DNA from: Actinoplanes sandaracinus
GTDB taxonomy: Bacteria; Actinomycetota; Actinomycetes; Mycobacteriales; Micromonosporaceae
Reading direction: 5' to 3'
DNA length: 64,000 nt
Assembly: GCF_030009775.1 (NCBI RefSeq)
Contig: NZ_JASCTH010000010.1
Coordinates: 165,266-229,265, forward strand
A model generated the notes under the pieces. The model searched no databases. It was not told where the DNA came from and saw nothing but the letters and a program-made list of their open reading frames with translations. Shown one piece after another: positions 15,627 through 23,927 of the stretch; the stretch's first letter is position 1, and each line of letters starts with the position of its first letter. The position numbers and the translations under genes are program-made.

Positions 15627-16667
15627 TCAGAAGGACAGCTCTGCCAGGTGCCGCATCCGCTCGTACTCGGGGACCCGCATGCCGTGGCCGATCTGCTCCA
15701 CCGCGGCCTTGAACGTGGCGTAGGTCGTCGCGGCCCGGTCGCCGCGCTCGCCCAGCGGGGTGTCGAAGGCGTCGAAGTGCGCCGGGACGACGTGGCGGGG
15801 ATATCCGAGGACCCGCAGCAGCCGTGGCAGGTAGTCGTGCGTCGGTGTCGTCGCGGAGGGATTGACGATCACGACGTCGGGACGCAGTCCCTGGTATTCG
15901 CGTTCGATGAAGTTGCCCGCGCCGTGGAACAGCACCGACAGCCTGCCGGGCACGGTGACCAGGTAGGACAGGGTGTTGCCCTCGACCAGGTCGCCGATGG
16001 TGGCCGGTGCCGGGGGCTGCTCCCGCGCCGGTGTGGTGGTGACCGTGCCCGGCGCCCAGAATCCCCCGCCGGGGAACTGGGTGTGCAGGCTGGTGAAGGC
16101 CTGGACCTGCACGTCGGCGATGTCGATCCACTCGCCGCCCCGGCACACCATCACCCGGTCGCCAGCCCCCGGCACCCGGTAGCGGAGGGCGAAGTTGCGG
16201 GCGGTCTCCGTGCCCATCACCTTGACCTGCCGGTGACGGCCCATCAGGTAGGGCACGTCGGCGAAATGGTCCCAGTGGGTGTGACTGACCATGATCAGGT
16301 CGGGCGGCGAGCCGGGCGGCAGCGCCTGGTCGATCACGGCCGGGTTCACGGCCAGCGGCTTCGACGGATCGATCGCCCTGGCCTCGTCGAGGTACGGGAA
16401 GCGGCTCACGTACGGGTCGAACCACACCCGCCGGTCGGCGGTCATCGTGCCGCGGCGGTCGACGAGCATCTCGAACCCGGCCACGCCCAGCCAGCGCAGC
16501 CGCACACCGGCCGAGCCGGCGGGGCGTCGCCCGGGGGGCCCGGCCGCCGCGTGCGCCTCCGACAGCCCCGCGGTGGCCGCGACCCCGGACGTGGTGGCGG
16601 CGGCGAGTCCGGCGAGCACGGTGCGCCGGGTCCACGCGGAGCCCGATTTGTCTAGATCAACATCCAT
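15627..16667 (-). CDS. Tat-exported metallo-beta-lactamase-fold hydrolase
   Basis: A 346-residue enzyme of the metallo-beta-lactamase (UlaG/L-ascorbate lactonase-like) fold. The N-terminus has a twin-arginine signal (WTRRTVLAGLAAATTS, ending near AHA at 40). The dizinc motif HxHxDH is complete as SHTHWDH (129-134). Later metal ligands lie in LFHGAGNFIE and VVPAHFDAFD. Export folded through Tat fits a metalloenzyme acting outside the membrane. ATG 16667 is the only start that puts the RR motif near the N-terminus. The substrate is unknown. Confidence 0.88.
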   Translation of the reverse strand: MDVDLDKSGSAWTRRTVLAGLAAATTSGVAATAGLSEAHAAAGPPGRRPAGSAGVRLRWLGVAGFEMLVDRRGTMTADRRVWFDPYVSRFPYLDEARAIDPSKPLAVNPAVIDQALPPGSPPDLIMVSHTHWDHFADVPYLMGRHRQVKVMGTETARNFALRYRVPGAGDRVMVCRGGEWIDIADVQVQAFTSLHTQFPGGGFWAPGTVTTTPAREQPPAPATIGDLVEGNTLSYLVTVPGRLSVLFHGAGNFIEREYQGLRPDVVIVNPSATTPTHDYLPRLLRVLGYPRHVVPAHFDAFDTPLGERGDRAATTYATFKAAVEQIGHGMRVPEYERMRHLAELSF

Positions 16668-16960
16668 GCGGGCAGTATGCCGGGGCCGTGCAACCCACGA
16701 TGGAGCGTGATCCCGCGGAAGGCGTGCGCCCTGCGGGCCCGGGTGACGGCGTACGGCTGCTCGCTCTACGAGTCCGGCGTCCACCGCGGTAGAGGCCGCG
16801 CGGGTTTGCGGAACCTCGCGACGTGCCGTGCGAGGTTCCCCGAACGCGGGCCGCCGGAAGGGCCGCGGGCCGCTGGAAGGACCGCGGCCGCCGGAAGGTT
16901 TGTGAAGACCCGCCGCCGGGGCACAGTGCGAGCCCACACACGCGGCGGAGCGGGAGAACC

Positions 16961-18310
16961 ATGAGCTGGGCGCAGGTGGTCCGGGAACGGGCCCGCAGGA
17001 CACTGGCCACGGCGGCCGACCGCAACGTGCCGCCGCCGTTCACGGCCGGCCCCGAGCTGGTGGACCCGGTGCCGCCCGTCGTCGTGGTGAACCACCAGCC
17101 GACCAGCTCCGACGTGCTGCCCCGGGGGGTTCGCACGGCGGGCGCCTGGGCGTGGCGGTTCATCCTGTTCGTCGTCGCGGCGTACCTGTTCCTGCGCCTG
17201 GTGGCGCTGCTCCGGGTGGTGATCATCCCGGTGCTGGTGGCGATCCTGCTCGCGGCGCTCTTCCAGCCGGCCAGCACGGCCCTGGTGCGGCGTGGCGTCA
17301 AGCGGTCGCTGGCGGCGGGGATCGTGCTGGTCGCTGCCCTGCTGCTGGTCTTCGGCGGGCTCGGCTTGATCGTAAGGACCTTCATCTCCCAGCTCGACAC
17401 CCTGTCGGTGCAGGTCGGCGACGGCATCGACGAGGTGCAGGCCTGGCTGTCACGCGGTCCGCTGCACCTCACCGACGCTCAACTGAGCCAGTACGTGGTC
17501 CAGCTGCGGGAGGCGGCCACCGCGAATCAGGGGGCGGTGACCAGCGGGGCGCTGAGCACCGCCGCCACGTTGGGCGAGGTGATCACCGGATTCTTCCTCG
17601 TGCTGTTCACGCTCTACTTCTTCCTGCGCGACGGCGGGCAGATCTGGTCGTTCCTGTGCCGGCTGCTGCCCCGCGAGGCCCGGGTGCCGACCGCGCGGGC
17701 CGGGCACTACTCGTGGCACACCCTGGTGTCGTACGTGCACGCCACCGTGCTGGTCGCCTTCGTGGACGCGGCCGGCATCGGGATCGGCCTGGCCGTGCTG
17801 GGCGTGCCGCTGGCGGTGCCGCTGGCCGCCCTGGTGTTCCTCGGCGCGTTCATCCCGGTGATCGGCGCGGCCCTGACCGGCACGGTGGCGGTGCTGGTGG
17901 CCCTGGTCGCGAACGGGCCGGTGACGGCGCTGACGGTGCTGATCATCGTGATCGCGGTCCAGCAGCTGGAGGGCCACGTCCTGCAGCCGCTGATCATGGG
18001 CCGGGCGGTGGCGCTGCACCCGCTCGCGGTGATCCTGGCGATCGCCTGCGGGATCGTGGTGGCCGGCGTCGTGGGTGGACTGGTCGCGGTTCCGCTGCTC
18101 GCGGTGCTGAACACGGCGATCCGCTATCTGTTCGAGCACCCGTCGGGGGAGCCGACCCCGGACCGTGAGCCGCCGGGCACCGAGCCCGCCGACGACGAGC
18201 GGGCCGAGGCGCGGGAACGGGCCGAAGACGCCCGGCGCGCCGCCGACCCGTCGAATCCTCCGCCGCCCAGCACCTCGGTGGCGACCGTGGGCGCCGGAGG
18301 CGAGGTGTGA
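16961..18310 (+). CDS. AI-2E-family (TqsA/PerM-like) membrane transporter
   Basis: A 449-residue membrane protein of the AI-2E exporter/PerM family. Two early helices (about 63-105), two more around 110-140, a soluble stretch, then the typical helix cluster (about 205-235, 255-400) with VPLAVPLAALVFLGAFIPVI and QQLEGHVLQPLIMG, the family signature. A charged cytoplasmic tail of about 60 residues ends the protein. Family members are linked to small-molecule export or ion/proton exchange; autoinducer-2 transport cannot be assumed here. ATG 16961 follows a modest GGAG site. Confidence 0.9.
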   Translation: MSWAQVVRERARRTLATAADRNVPPPFTAGPELVDPVPPVVVVNHQPTSSDVLPRGVRTAGAWAWRFILFVVAAYLFLRLVALLRVVIIPVLVAILLAALFQPASTALVRRGVKRSLAAGIVLVAALLLVFGGLGLIVRTFISQLDTLSVQVGDGIDEVQAWLSRGPLHLTDAQLSQYVVQLREAATANQGAVTSGALSTAATLGEVITGFFLVLFTLYFFLRDGGQIWSFLCRLLPREARVPTARAGHYSWHTLVSYVHATVLVAFVDAAGIGIGLAVLGVPLAVPLAALVFLGAFIPVIGAALTGTVAVLVALVANGPVTALTVLIIVIAVQQLEGHVLQPLIMGRAVALHPLAVILAIACGIVVAGVVGGLVAVPLLAVLNTAIRYLFEHPSGEPTPDREPPGTEPADDERAEARERAEDARRAADPSNPPPPSTSVATVGAGGEV

Positions 18311-18358
18311 TGTCCGGGCAAGCTGTTCGGCCGGCTCCGCCCTCGATCTCCGCCGGAT

Positions 18359-18865
18359 CTAGTCGCCGGTCGTGCCGTCGAGCATCTCGCGCAGGATGTC
18401 CAGGTGGCCGTTGTGGCGGGCGGTCTCCTCGGTGAGGTGAAGGAGGATCCAGCGCAGGTCGACATGCAGACCGTCACGGATGGTTCGCTGGGCCTTCTTG
18501 TCCAGGCTGTTCCCGGCGACCAGTTCGCGGTAGCGGGCGCTCTGGCCGGCGTATTCGTCGAGCAACTGCGTGAGCGGGAAGTCGACGGCGATACGCATCT
18601 CGCGGTCGGGGTCCTCGTCGGTCCAGGGGCCCCGGTCCTCCTCGCCGAGGAAGACCATCTGGAACCAGTAGTACTCGACCCAGCGGAGATGGTTGATCAC
18701 TCCGCTCATGGTCATCAGTGGTGAGCCCGGCAGGAGCGCCTTGCGGGCGTTCTCCGCGGAGACGCCGTCGCACTTGGCGCGGGCGGTGTCACGGGCGTAG
18801 TCGAGAAACGTGGTGAGCTGGGTGCGCTCGTCCCACGCGGGCGGTGTGTCGCTGATCCTTGTCAT
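18359..18865 (-). CDS. DinB/DUF664-family putative metal-dependent enzyme
   Basis: A 168-residue four-helix-bundle protein of the DinB/DUF664 superfamily. Metal-ligand positions are plausible in INHLRWVEYYWFQ (first His) and LLHLTEETARHNGHLDILRE (His pair near the C-terminus), giving the usual three-His site. Actinomycete members include mycothiol-dependent S-transferases, and that role is possible but not shown. ATG 18865 is used; an in-frame alternative lies at 18877. It is a single gene. Confidence 0.88.
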   Translation of the reverse strand: MTRISDTPPAWDERTQLTTFLDYARDTARAKCDGVSAENARKALLPGSPLMTMSGVINHLRWVEYYWFQMVFLGEEDRGPWTDEDPDREMRIAVDFPLTQLLDEYAGQSARYRELVAGNSLDKKAQRTIRDGLHVDLRWILLHLTEETARHNGHLDILREMLDGTTGD

Positions 18866-19009
18866 CGCGCGAAGCATTGCTGATCACCGTGACCGATGTC
18901 GAGGTATTTGACGGCGGGCACACCCTGCCCCACCCGGCTCCTCGTCCGGGCGGGGCGCTACCGCGATGCGGCGCCGGTGGGCGGGCCGGCATGGTTCGCC
19001 GGGCAGGCT

Positions 19010-19450
19010 CTAGCGCAGGGGGAGGGGCGCGGTCTCCGCCGGGGTTCGCGGGCCGTGGATGCGCCGGTCGGACTCGGCGATCCGCACGTCGTCGATGCTG
19101 GCCTCCCGGCGTGCCATCAGCCCCTGCTCGTCGAACTGCCACAGCTCGTTGCCGTAACTGCGCCACCACTGGCCGGCGCTGTCGCGGCACTCGTACTGGA
19201 AGCGCACGGCGATGCGGTCGCCCTCGAACGCCCACAGGGATTTGCGCAGGGCGTAGTCGTGCTCGCGCTCCCACTTGGCGGTCAGGAACTCCACGATCGC
19301 GTCCCGGCCGGTGAGGAAGACGTCGCGGTTCCGCCAGATCGAGTCCGGCGTGTAGGCGAGGGACACGCGCCGCGGGTCGCGGGTGTTCCAGGCGTCCTCG
19401 GCGGCCTGCACCTTGGCGGCCGCGGTGGTGGCGGTGAACGGTGGGCGCAC
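19010..19450 (-). CDS. DUF1348 (SnoaL-like) family protein
   Basis: A 146-residue NTF2/SnoaL-fold protein of the DUF1348 group, with VSLAYTPDSIWRNRDVFLTG, FLTAKWEREHDYALRKSLWA and RFQYECRDSAGQWWRSYGNE as family marks. These proteins are small cone-shaped pockets that often act as isomerases or hydrolases on aromatic or polyketide-like compounds; this one has no assigned reaction. The GTG at 19450 follows GGAGGAAC. It is divergent from a TetR gene and shares twin operators with it. Confidence 0.9.
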   Translation of the reverse strand: MRPPFTATTAAAKVQAAEDAWNTRDPRRVSLAYTPDSIWRNRDVFLTGRDAIVEFLTAKWEREHDYALRKSLWAFEGDRIAVRFQYECRDSAGQWWRSYGNELWQFDEQGLMARREASIDDVRIAESDRRIHGPRTPAETAPLPLR

Positions 19451-19470
19451 GGTGGTTCCTCCGAACAGTG

Positions 19471-19514
19471 GGAGAACGAGTGTTCTCCGGTAGCGTAGAG
19501 AACCGTGGTTCTCT
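19471..19514. promoter_or_regulatory. twin operators GAGAAC-N4-GTTCTC
   Basis: GGAGAAC-GAGT-GTTCTCC (19471-19488) and AGAGAACC-GT-GGTTCTCT (19497-19514) share the core GAGAAC-N4-GTTCTC with centres 26 bases apart. The second one covers the GTG start codon (19505) of the TetR gene, so binding would block transcription or initiation directly. They are the likely sites of that regulator. Confidence 0.82.
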
Positions 19515-20062
19515 CCGTCAACGAAGCCCGCGACAAGGCCCTCGACGCCGCCGAACAGCTCTTCTACGCCCGCGGCATCCACGCCGTCGGCATGGACGAC
19601 GTCCGGGCGCGCTCCGGGGTCTCGCTGAAACGCCTCTACGGGCTCTACCCCGGCAAGGACGCGCTGGTCGAAGCGGTCCTCGACCGCCGCGATCAGCGGT
19701 GGCGGGAGCGACTCACCGCGTACGTCGACAAGGCCGGCGATCCCCGGGCGCGGGTCCTCGCGGTGTTCGACTGGCTGGCGCTGTGGTTCGCCGAACCAGG
19801 CTTCCGCGGCTGCGCGTGGATCAACGCCTTCGGGGAGGCCGGCGCCACCTCACCGGCCGTGGCGGCGCAGACCCGGCTGCACAAGCAGCGGTTCGCCGCG
19901 CAGATCGCCGAGTGGAGCGCGGCCGCCGGCCAGCCCGCCGAGGTCGCCGAGCAGTTGTTCCTGCTGGCCGAGGGCGCCATGGTCACCGCCGGCATCCGCG
20001 CCACCGTGGCCCCGGCCCATGCCGCCCGGGCCGCCGCGGCCGCTCTGCTCCGGCAGGACTGA
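19505..20062 (+). CDS. TetR-family transcriptional regulator
   Basis: A 185-residue TetR protein. The helix-turn-helix (about 10-55) includes LDAAEQLFYARGIHAVGMDD and SGVSLKRLYGLYPGKDALVEAV. The C-terminal half is helical, with WLALWFAEPGFRGCAWINAF, typical of the TetR subgroup paired with SnoaL or hydrolase genes. The annotated GTG lies inside an operator with no Shine-Dalgarno before it, so the mRNA may be leaderless. It probably represses itself and the divergent DUF1348 gene. Confidence 0.92.
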   Translation: MVLSVNEARDKALDAAEQLFYARGIHAVGMDDVRARSGVSLKRLYGLYPGKDALVEAVLDRRDQRWRERLTAYVDKAGDPRARVLAVFDWLALWFAEPGFRGCAWINAFGEAGATSPAVAAQTRLHKQRFAAQIAEWSAAAGQPAEVAEQLFLLAEGAMVTAGIRATVAPAHAARAAAAALLRQD

Positions 20063-20185
20063 GACGCCCGGACCGGCGGTGCCGCCCGGGGGTTCGGCGG
20101 GACTGAGACGCCCGGACCGGCGGTGCCGCCCGGGGTTCGGCGGGACTGAGACGTCCGGACCGAGGGTGCCGCCCGGGGGGTCGGC
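20056..20185. repeat. three tandem ~43-44-bp repeats
   Basis: Three head-to-tail units begin GGACTGAGACG at 20056, 20100 and 20143. The first includes the last codons and stop of the TetR gene; the third is diverged and ends at the stop of the next gene. Each unit contains a small GGCGG-TG-CCGCC hairpin, so the array may have grown from a terminator. Confidence 0.85.
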
Positions 20186-20481
20186 TACGAGGCGCGGAAA
20201 CGCAGCCCGTGCAGGGACGGCCGGCGCGTGACCGCGCGGAAGGCCGTCCGGGCGGGCCGGCTCAGGGCCGCGTCGCGGCGATCCTGTTCCTCGTGGCGGG
20301 CCAGGACGGCGCGGACATCGAGCAACCGGTCGGCCCGCAGCCGGATCACCTGGTCGTGGCCCCAGCGGGGGTCGGCACGCAGGCCGGCGAGCTGATCATC
20401 GACATCGCGCACGGTGATTCGCAGCGGGTTCGGCGCGGGATCGATGCGCCGGGTGAGGTAGTCGCGAACGGACCGGATCAC
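20185..20481 (-). CDS. hypothetical 98-residue protein
   Basis: A small, strongly charged, Arg-rich helical protein starting MIRSVRDYLTRRIDPAPNPL. It has no signal peptide, membrane segment or motif I recognise. The GTG at 20481 is preceded by AGAGGAG at good spacing, which favours a real gene. Its stop touches the end of the tandem repeat array, and it converges on the TetR gene. Confidence 0.6.
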   Translation of the reverse strand: MIRSVRDYLTRRIDPAPNPLRITVRDVDDQLAGLRADPRWGHDQVIRLRADRLLDVRAVLARHEEQDRRDAALSRPARTAFRAVTRRPSLHGLRFRAS

Positions 20482-20697
20482 CTGAACTCCTCTGTCATCG
20501 TGCGGCTCGGACCGGGGCGGCCATCGAAATCCGCCGGTCAGTGGGGCACGTTACACAAGTTGATCAAGTAAACCTACGGGGGGCGGTCATGAATATGTTG
20601 TCGGCGCCCGGCCGCTGTGGGAGCGTGGCCATCGCGCGTGGTCCCACCGTGAGCCGCCCGCACGTCCCGGTTCCGGAGGAGAGCGCGTGAGCAGCCG

Positions 20698-21894
20698 ATG
20701 AGCATCGACATAACCGCACTTCGCGGGCATTTCCCCGCCCTGGGCCACGGTCTCGCCTTCTTCGACGGACCGGGCGGAACGCAGACCCCGCAGGCCGTGG
20801 CCGACGCGATCACCGCGACGATGACGGCGCCGCTCTCCATCCGGGGCTCGGTCAGCGTGGCCGAACGCAACGGCGAGCGTGCCGTCACCGAGTTCCGCGC
20901 GGCCTACGCCGATCTGCTCGGCGTGCCCGCCGAGGGGGTCGTCCACGGGCGCAGCGCCACCCAGCTCACCTACGACTTCTCCCGGCACCTGGCCAAGAGC
21001 TGGCGGCCCGGCGACGAGATCGTGGTCAGCCGGCTCGACCACGACAGCAACGTCCGTCCCTGGCTCCAGCAGGCCGCGCGTGCCGGCGTCACGGTCCGCT
21101 GGATCGACGTCGACGGCGAGACCGCGGAACTCGACCTGGACTCGTACGAGCGGGCGCTGTCGCACCGGACCCGGCTGGTCGCGGTCACCGCCGCCTCGAA
21201 CGTGCTGGGCACCGTGCCGCCGGTCCGCCGGATCGCCGACCGGGCGCACGCCGTGGGCGCCCTGGTGTACGTGGACGGCGTGCACTTCGCGGCCCACCGC
21301 CTGGTGGACGTGGCCGAACTCGGCGCCGACCTGTTCGTGTGCTCGCCGTACAAATTCCTGGGGCCGCACTGCGGGGTACTAGCGGCGGCGCCGGAACTGC
21401 TCGAAACCCTCCGGCCGGACAAGCTCATCCCCTCGCCCGACACGGTGCCGGAGCGGTTCGAGTTCGGCACGCTGCCGTACGAGATGCTGGCCGGGGCCAC
21501 CGCCGCCATCGACTTCCTCGCCGGCGTCGACCCGGGCGCGGGGTCCACCCGACGGGAGCGGCTCGCGCATTCGCTGGCGTCGGTGCACGCGCACGAGACG
21601 GCGCTGCGCGGGCGGGTCGAGGAGGGACTGCGCGGCCTGGGCGACGCGGTCACCCTGCATTCGCGGGCCGCCGACCGTACCCCGACGCTGTTGATGAGCC
21701 TGGCGGGCCGGGACGCCCGCGAGGCTCAGGTCCACCTGGCCGCCCGGGATGTGCTGGCGCCCGCCGGGTCGTTCTACGCGCACGAGGCGTTCGCGGCGCT
21801 GAAGCTGGAGGCCCCCGCCCTGCGAGTCGGGCTGGCGCCGTACAACACCGTCGACGAGGTGGACCGGCTCATCGCCGGCCTCGCCGAGTTCTGA
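20698..21894 (+). CDS. cysteine desulfurase-like PLP aminotransferase
   Basis: A 398-residue fold-type I PLP enzyme of the class V aminotransferase/cysteine desulfurase-like group. N-terminal FFDGPGGTQTPQAVADAI binds the cofactor phosphate region. The Asp-His pair lies in YVDGVHFAAHRLVD and the PLP lysine in CSPYKFLGPHCG. The short catalytic-Cys loop of true SufS/IscS proteins is not obvious, so the substrate may be something other than cysteine. ATG 20698 is used because an upstream GTG frame stops at once. No Suf or Isc genes are nearby. Confidence 0.9.
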   Translation: MSIDITALRGHFPALGHGLAFFDGPGGTQTPQAVADAITATMTAPLSIRGSVSVAERNGERAVTEFRAAYADLLGVPAEGVVHGRSATQLTYDFSRHLAKSWRPGDEIVVSRLDHDSNVRPWLQQAARAGVTVRWIDVDGETAELDLDSYERALSHRTRLVAVTAASNVLGTVPPVRRIADRAHAVGALVYVDGVHFAAHRLVDVAELGADLFVCSPYKFLGPHCGVLAAAPELLETLRPDKLIPSPDTVPERFEFGTLPYEMLAGATAAIDFLAGVDPGAGSTRRERLAHSLASVHAHETALRGRVEEGLRGLGDAVTLHSRAADRTPTLLMSLAGRDAREAQVHLAARDVLAPAGSFYAHEAFAALKLEAPALRVGLAPYNTVDEVDRLIAGLAEF

Positions 21895-21908
21895 CACCCG
21901 GCGTGTGA

Positions 21909-21938
21909 GTCCCGGCCGGGTGGGGTCCCGGCCGGGAC
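21909..21938. terminator. 12-bp stem bidirectional terminator
   Basis: GTCCCGGCCGGG (21909-21920) pairs with CCCGGCCGGGAC (21927-21938) around six bases, between two converging genes. Confidence 0.8.
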
Positions 21939-21962
21939 GGGTCGTGCGGGGGACGGCGCTGA

Positions 21963-22790
21963 TCAGTACCCGTAGCGGCTCTTCAGGTGCCGCCACCAGT
22001 CGCGGAACATCCAGGCGTCGAACTCGGTGATCGACGCGGAACTGCCGGCGCGCATGATGAAGTTGCTGACGCCGGTCGGGGTCCAGTCGTAGAAGTCGTC
22101 CAGACCCCAGGTGTGGCCGATCTCGTGCAGCAGGATCGTCATGTTCGCCGCGTTGAGGTTGTTCATGAAGTACTCGCGGCCCATCCGCTGGCCCCAGTCG
22201 CCGCCGGCGCCGCCACCGAAGCCGTCGGTCAGCCACAGTGACTGGTCGTAATGGCGGGCGTAGCCGCCGGGACAGTGGGGGTACTGCCCGCTCTGATGGA
22301 AGAAGCGCCCGCACGGCACCGAGCACTGCGGAGCGTTCTCGCGGATGTCGTTGACGTAGATCGCCACGGACGTGTCGTTCCACTGCAGCTGGGACCGGTT
22401 GCGCACGGCCCAGCCGACGACCCGGACCGGCACGTCGCCGTACGGCCAGCCGTTGTGCCCGACCAGTTGGTCCATCCACTTCTTGTGCTGCCGCGCCAGG
22501 GCGGCGTGGATCTGGTCGCGCTGGGCGGCGGTCACGGTCGCCGACGAGTCCCAGCGGACGCAGTAGTTGATGTAGCCGCGGTTGGCCATGACCTGGTCCC
22601 AACCGTAGTTGCGGAACCCGTACAGATTGCCGTTGTTGTAGGTCTGCTCCTGGTGCTGCCAGACCTGTGCCAGCGGAGTGACCAGGTTGGCCGGCGGACT
22701 CCAGGTCGAGGGTGCGGCCTGTGCCGCGGCCGGGGCCAGGACGACGGCCAGCAGCGCGGCGATCAGTGTCACGAGCCGTTTCGTTCTCAC
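21963..22790 (-). CDS. secreted zinc metalloprotease-like protein
   Basis: A 275-residue exported protein. The Sec signal peptide (about 1-26) ends AAAQAAPS. A zincin signature HEIGHTWGLDD (222-232) supplies two His and a Glu, with the third ligand likely the Asp or a later residue. The region before it has four cysteines (YCVRW, CSVPCG, HCPGG) that could form disulfides. A GTG at 22790, six bases after GGGAGG, is favoured over an upstream TTG. I cannot name the peptidase family. It probably acts on extracellular protein. Confidence 0.8.
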   Translation of the reverse strand: MRTKRLVTLIAALLAVVLAPAAAQAAPSTWSPPANLVTPLAQVWQHQEQTYNNGNLYGFRNYGWDQVMANRGYINYCVRWDSSATVTAAQRDQIHAALARQHKKWMDQLVGHNGWPYGDVPVRVVGWAVRNRSQLQWNDTSVAIYVNDIRENAPQCSVPCGRFFHQSGQYPHCPGGYARHYDQSLWLTDGFGGGAGGDWGQRMGREYFMNNLNAANMTILLHEIGHTWGLDDFYDWTPTGVSNFIMRAGSSASITEFDAWMFRDWWRHLKSRYGY

Positions 22791-23138
22791 GTACAACCTC
22801 CCGCTCTCTTTTCATCGACAGGGTGTCGATGTCTTGGGCAGTGTTTCGCCCGACGGGCCCCGATGATTTCGGTGCGCGTGATGCCGCCGGACGGGTTCCC
22901 GCGTCTGCGCCGGTGACGCGGTGCTCGTCGGCCACGCTGCCGTACGAAAACGTTTTCGGCAAGATGTTCACGGTGTTAAGAAATCGATCCATGTGAACAT
23001 GGCGCCCTCCTTGAGGGCCCTCCCGATGGCGAGAGAAGGCGCCGCGGAAAGCGAAGAGGCTCTACCGATGTCGAAAGTCGCGATCCGGCTTCTACCACCG
23101 TGTGAGGAGGCCGACCGGGCTCCGGAAGGAAGTGCCCC
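22791..23138. promoter_or_regulatory. 348-bp intergenic region with LacI-type palindrome
   Basis: This divergent intergenic region contains no convincing gene. CGAAAACGTTTTCG (22945-22958) is a perfect 14-bp palindrome of the LacI/CcpA operator type. ATGTTCAC (22964-22971) and GTGAACAT (22993-23000) form an 8-bp inverted repeat around 21 bases. A predicted ECF42 promoter sits near the right end. No LacI gene is in the window. Confidence 0.55.
23069..23096 (+). promoter_or_regulatory. predicted ECF42 promoter of the DUF998 gene
   Basis: TGTCGA (23069-23074), 17 bases, CTACC (23092-23096). The same elements and spacing recur at 23851 before the YCII gene. TGTCGA is the published -35 type for ECF42 sigma factors, so this gene is probably a target of the sigma factor encoded at 24378. 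Confidence 0.7.
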
Positions 23139-23807
23139 ATGACCCACACACCCCCCGCGGCTCACCGAGACGATCGGCCCGAGACGACAGCGCAGCGAAC
23201 ACCCGCGGCCCACGCCGCCACCGCCGCCTTCGTCGCGGGCACCGCCTTCCTGGCGCTGCTGGCGTTGATCCATGTGATCCGGCCCGACGTGTCGACGGCC
23301 CGGCAGACCACCAGCGAATACGCGGCCGGTGGTCTCGGCTGGCTGATGGTGCTGGCGTTCCTGCTGTCCGCCGCCGGTTACGGCGCGCTCGCCGTCGCTG
23401 TCATGGCCCGCCGGCCGCGGCGACTCGCGCGGGCCGGCGCGATCATCCTGCTGCTGGCGGCCGGCGGCACAGTCGTCGGCGCCGTCTTCGTCACCGACCC
23501 CGCCGGCACGCCGCCGGACGAGCTCTCCACCAGCGGCACCCTGCACGGCGTCGGCGCCGGACTCGCGCTCATGCTGCTGCCGGTCGCCGCCCTGCTGATC
23601 GGTCCCGGCCTGGCTCGCGACGGCGGCGCGCCCACCACCGGCGGGCGAGTGCTGCGGTGGACCGCGGGGCTGCCTCTGGCCGCGCTGATCGTGTTCCTGG
23701 CCGCGCGGACCGTCCCGGTCGGCTGGTCCGAACGGGTCCTCGTCGTCGCCTACGCCGCCTGGCAGATCATCGTGGCCCGCGTCCTGACGCACCGGACGGT
23801 ACGGTGA
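23139..23807 (+). CDS. DUF998 integral membrane protein
   Basis: A 222-residue protein with about six transmembrane helices (roughly 27-47, 65-88, 95-118, 137-160, 170-192, 195-215) and the family segment QTTSEYAAGGLGWLMVLAFL. The function of DUF998 proteins is unknown. It sits immediately upstream of an ECF42 module and carries the same predicted promoter as the YCII gene, which makes it a likely member of that small regulon. ATG 23139 starts after an acceptable GGAAG site. Confidence 0.85.
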   Translation: MTHTPPAAHRDDRPETTAQRTPAAHAATAAFVAGTAFLALLALIHVIRPDVSTARQTTSEYAAGGLGWLMVLAFLLSAAGYGALAVAVMARRPRRLARAGAIILLLAAGGTVVGAVFVTDPAGTPPDELSTSGTLHGVGAGLALMLLPVAALLIGPGLARDGGAPTTGGRVLRWTAGLPLAALIVFLAARTVPVGWSERVLVVAYAAWQIIVARVLTHRTVR

Positions 23808-23850
23808 CGACGACGTGGGAGACCCGCTCGAAAGAATATCCGTCCGCCGA

Positions 23851-23878
23851 TGTCGAGAACACCGCGCCGGTTTCTACC
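23851..23878 (+). promoter_or_regulatory. predicted ECF42 promoter of the YCII gene
   Basis: TGTCGA (23851-23856), 17 bases, CTACC (23874-23878), 49 bases before the GTG of the YCII gene. It is identical in both elements and spacing to the site at 23069, although the spacers differ. Confidence 0.72.
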
Positions 23879-23927
23879 TGACGGTGAGAACGTCCGAGAA
23901 CGGGCACCGGAAATTGAGGAGCACCAC

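Noticed and set aside
17450..18139. His/Asp/Gln-rich minus-strand protein resembling a metal-binding protein
   Set aside because: It is the antisense image of the transmembrane part of the AI-2E-family gene; composition follows from Leu/Val/Ile codons read backwards.
20056..20185. Possible CRISPR-like array
   Set aside because: The three units are directly adjacent with no unique spacers, so this is a tandem duplication.
22824..22851. TGTCGA-N17-CGCCC as a third ECF42 promoter
   Set aside because: The -35 box matches but the -10 does not share CTACC, it is 290 bases from the next gene, and TGTCGA alone is common.
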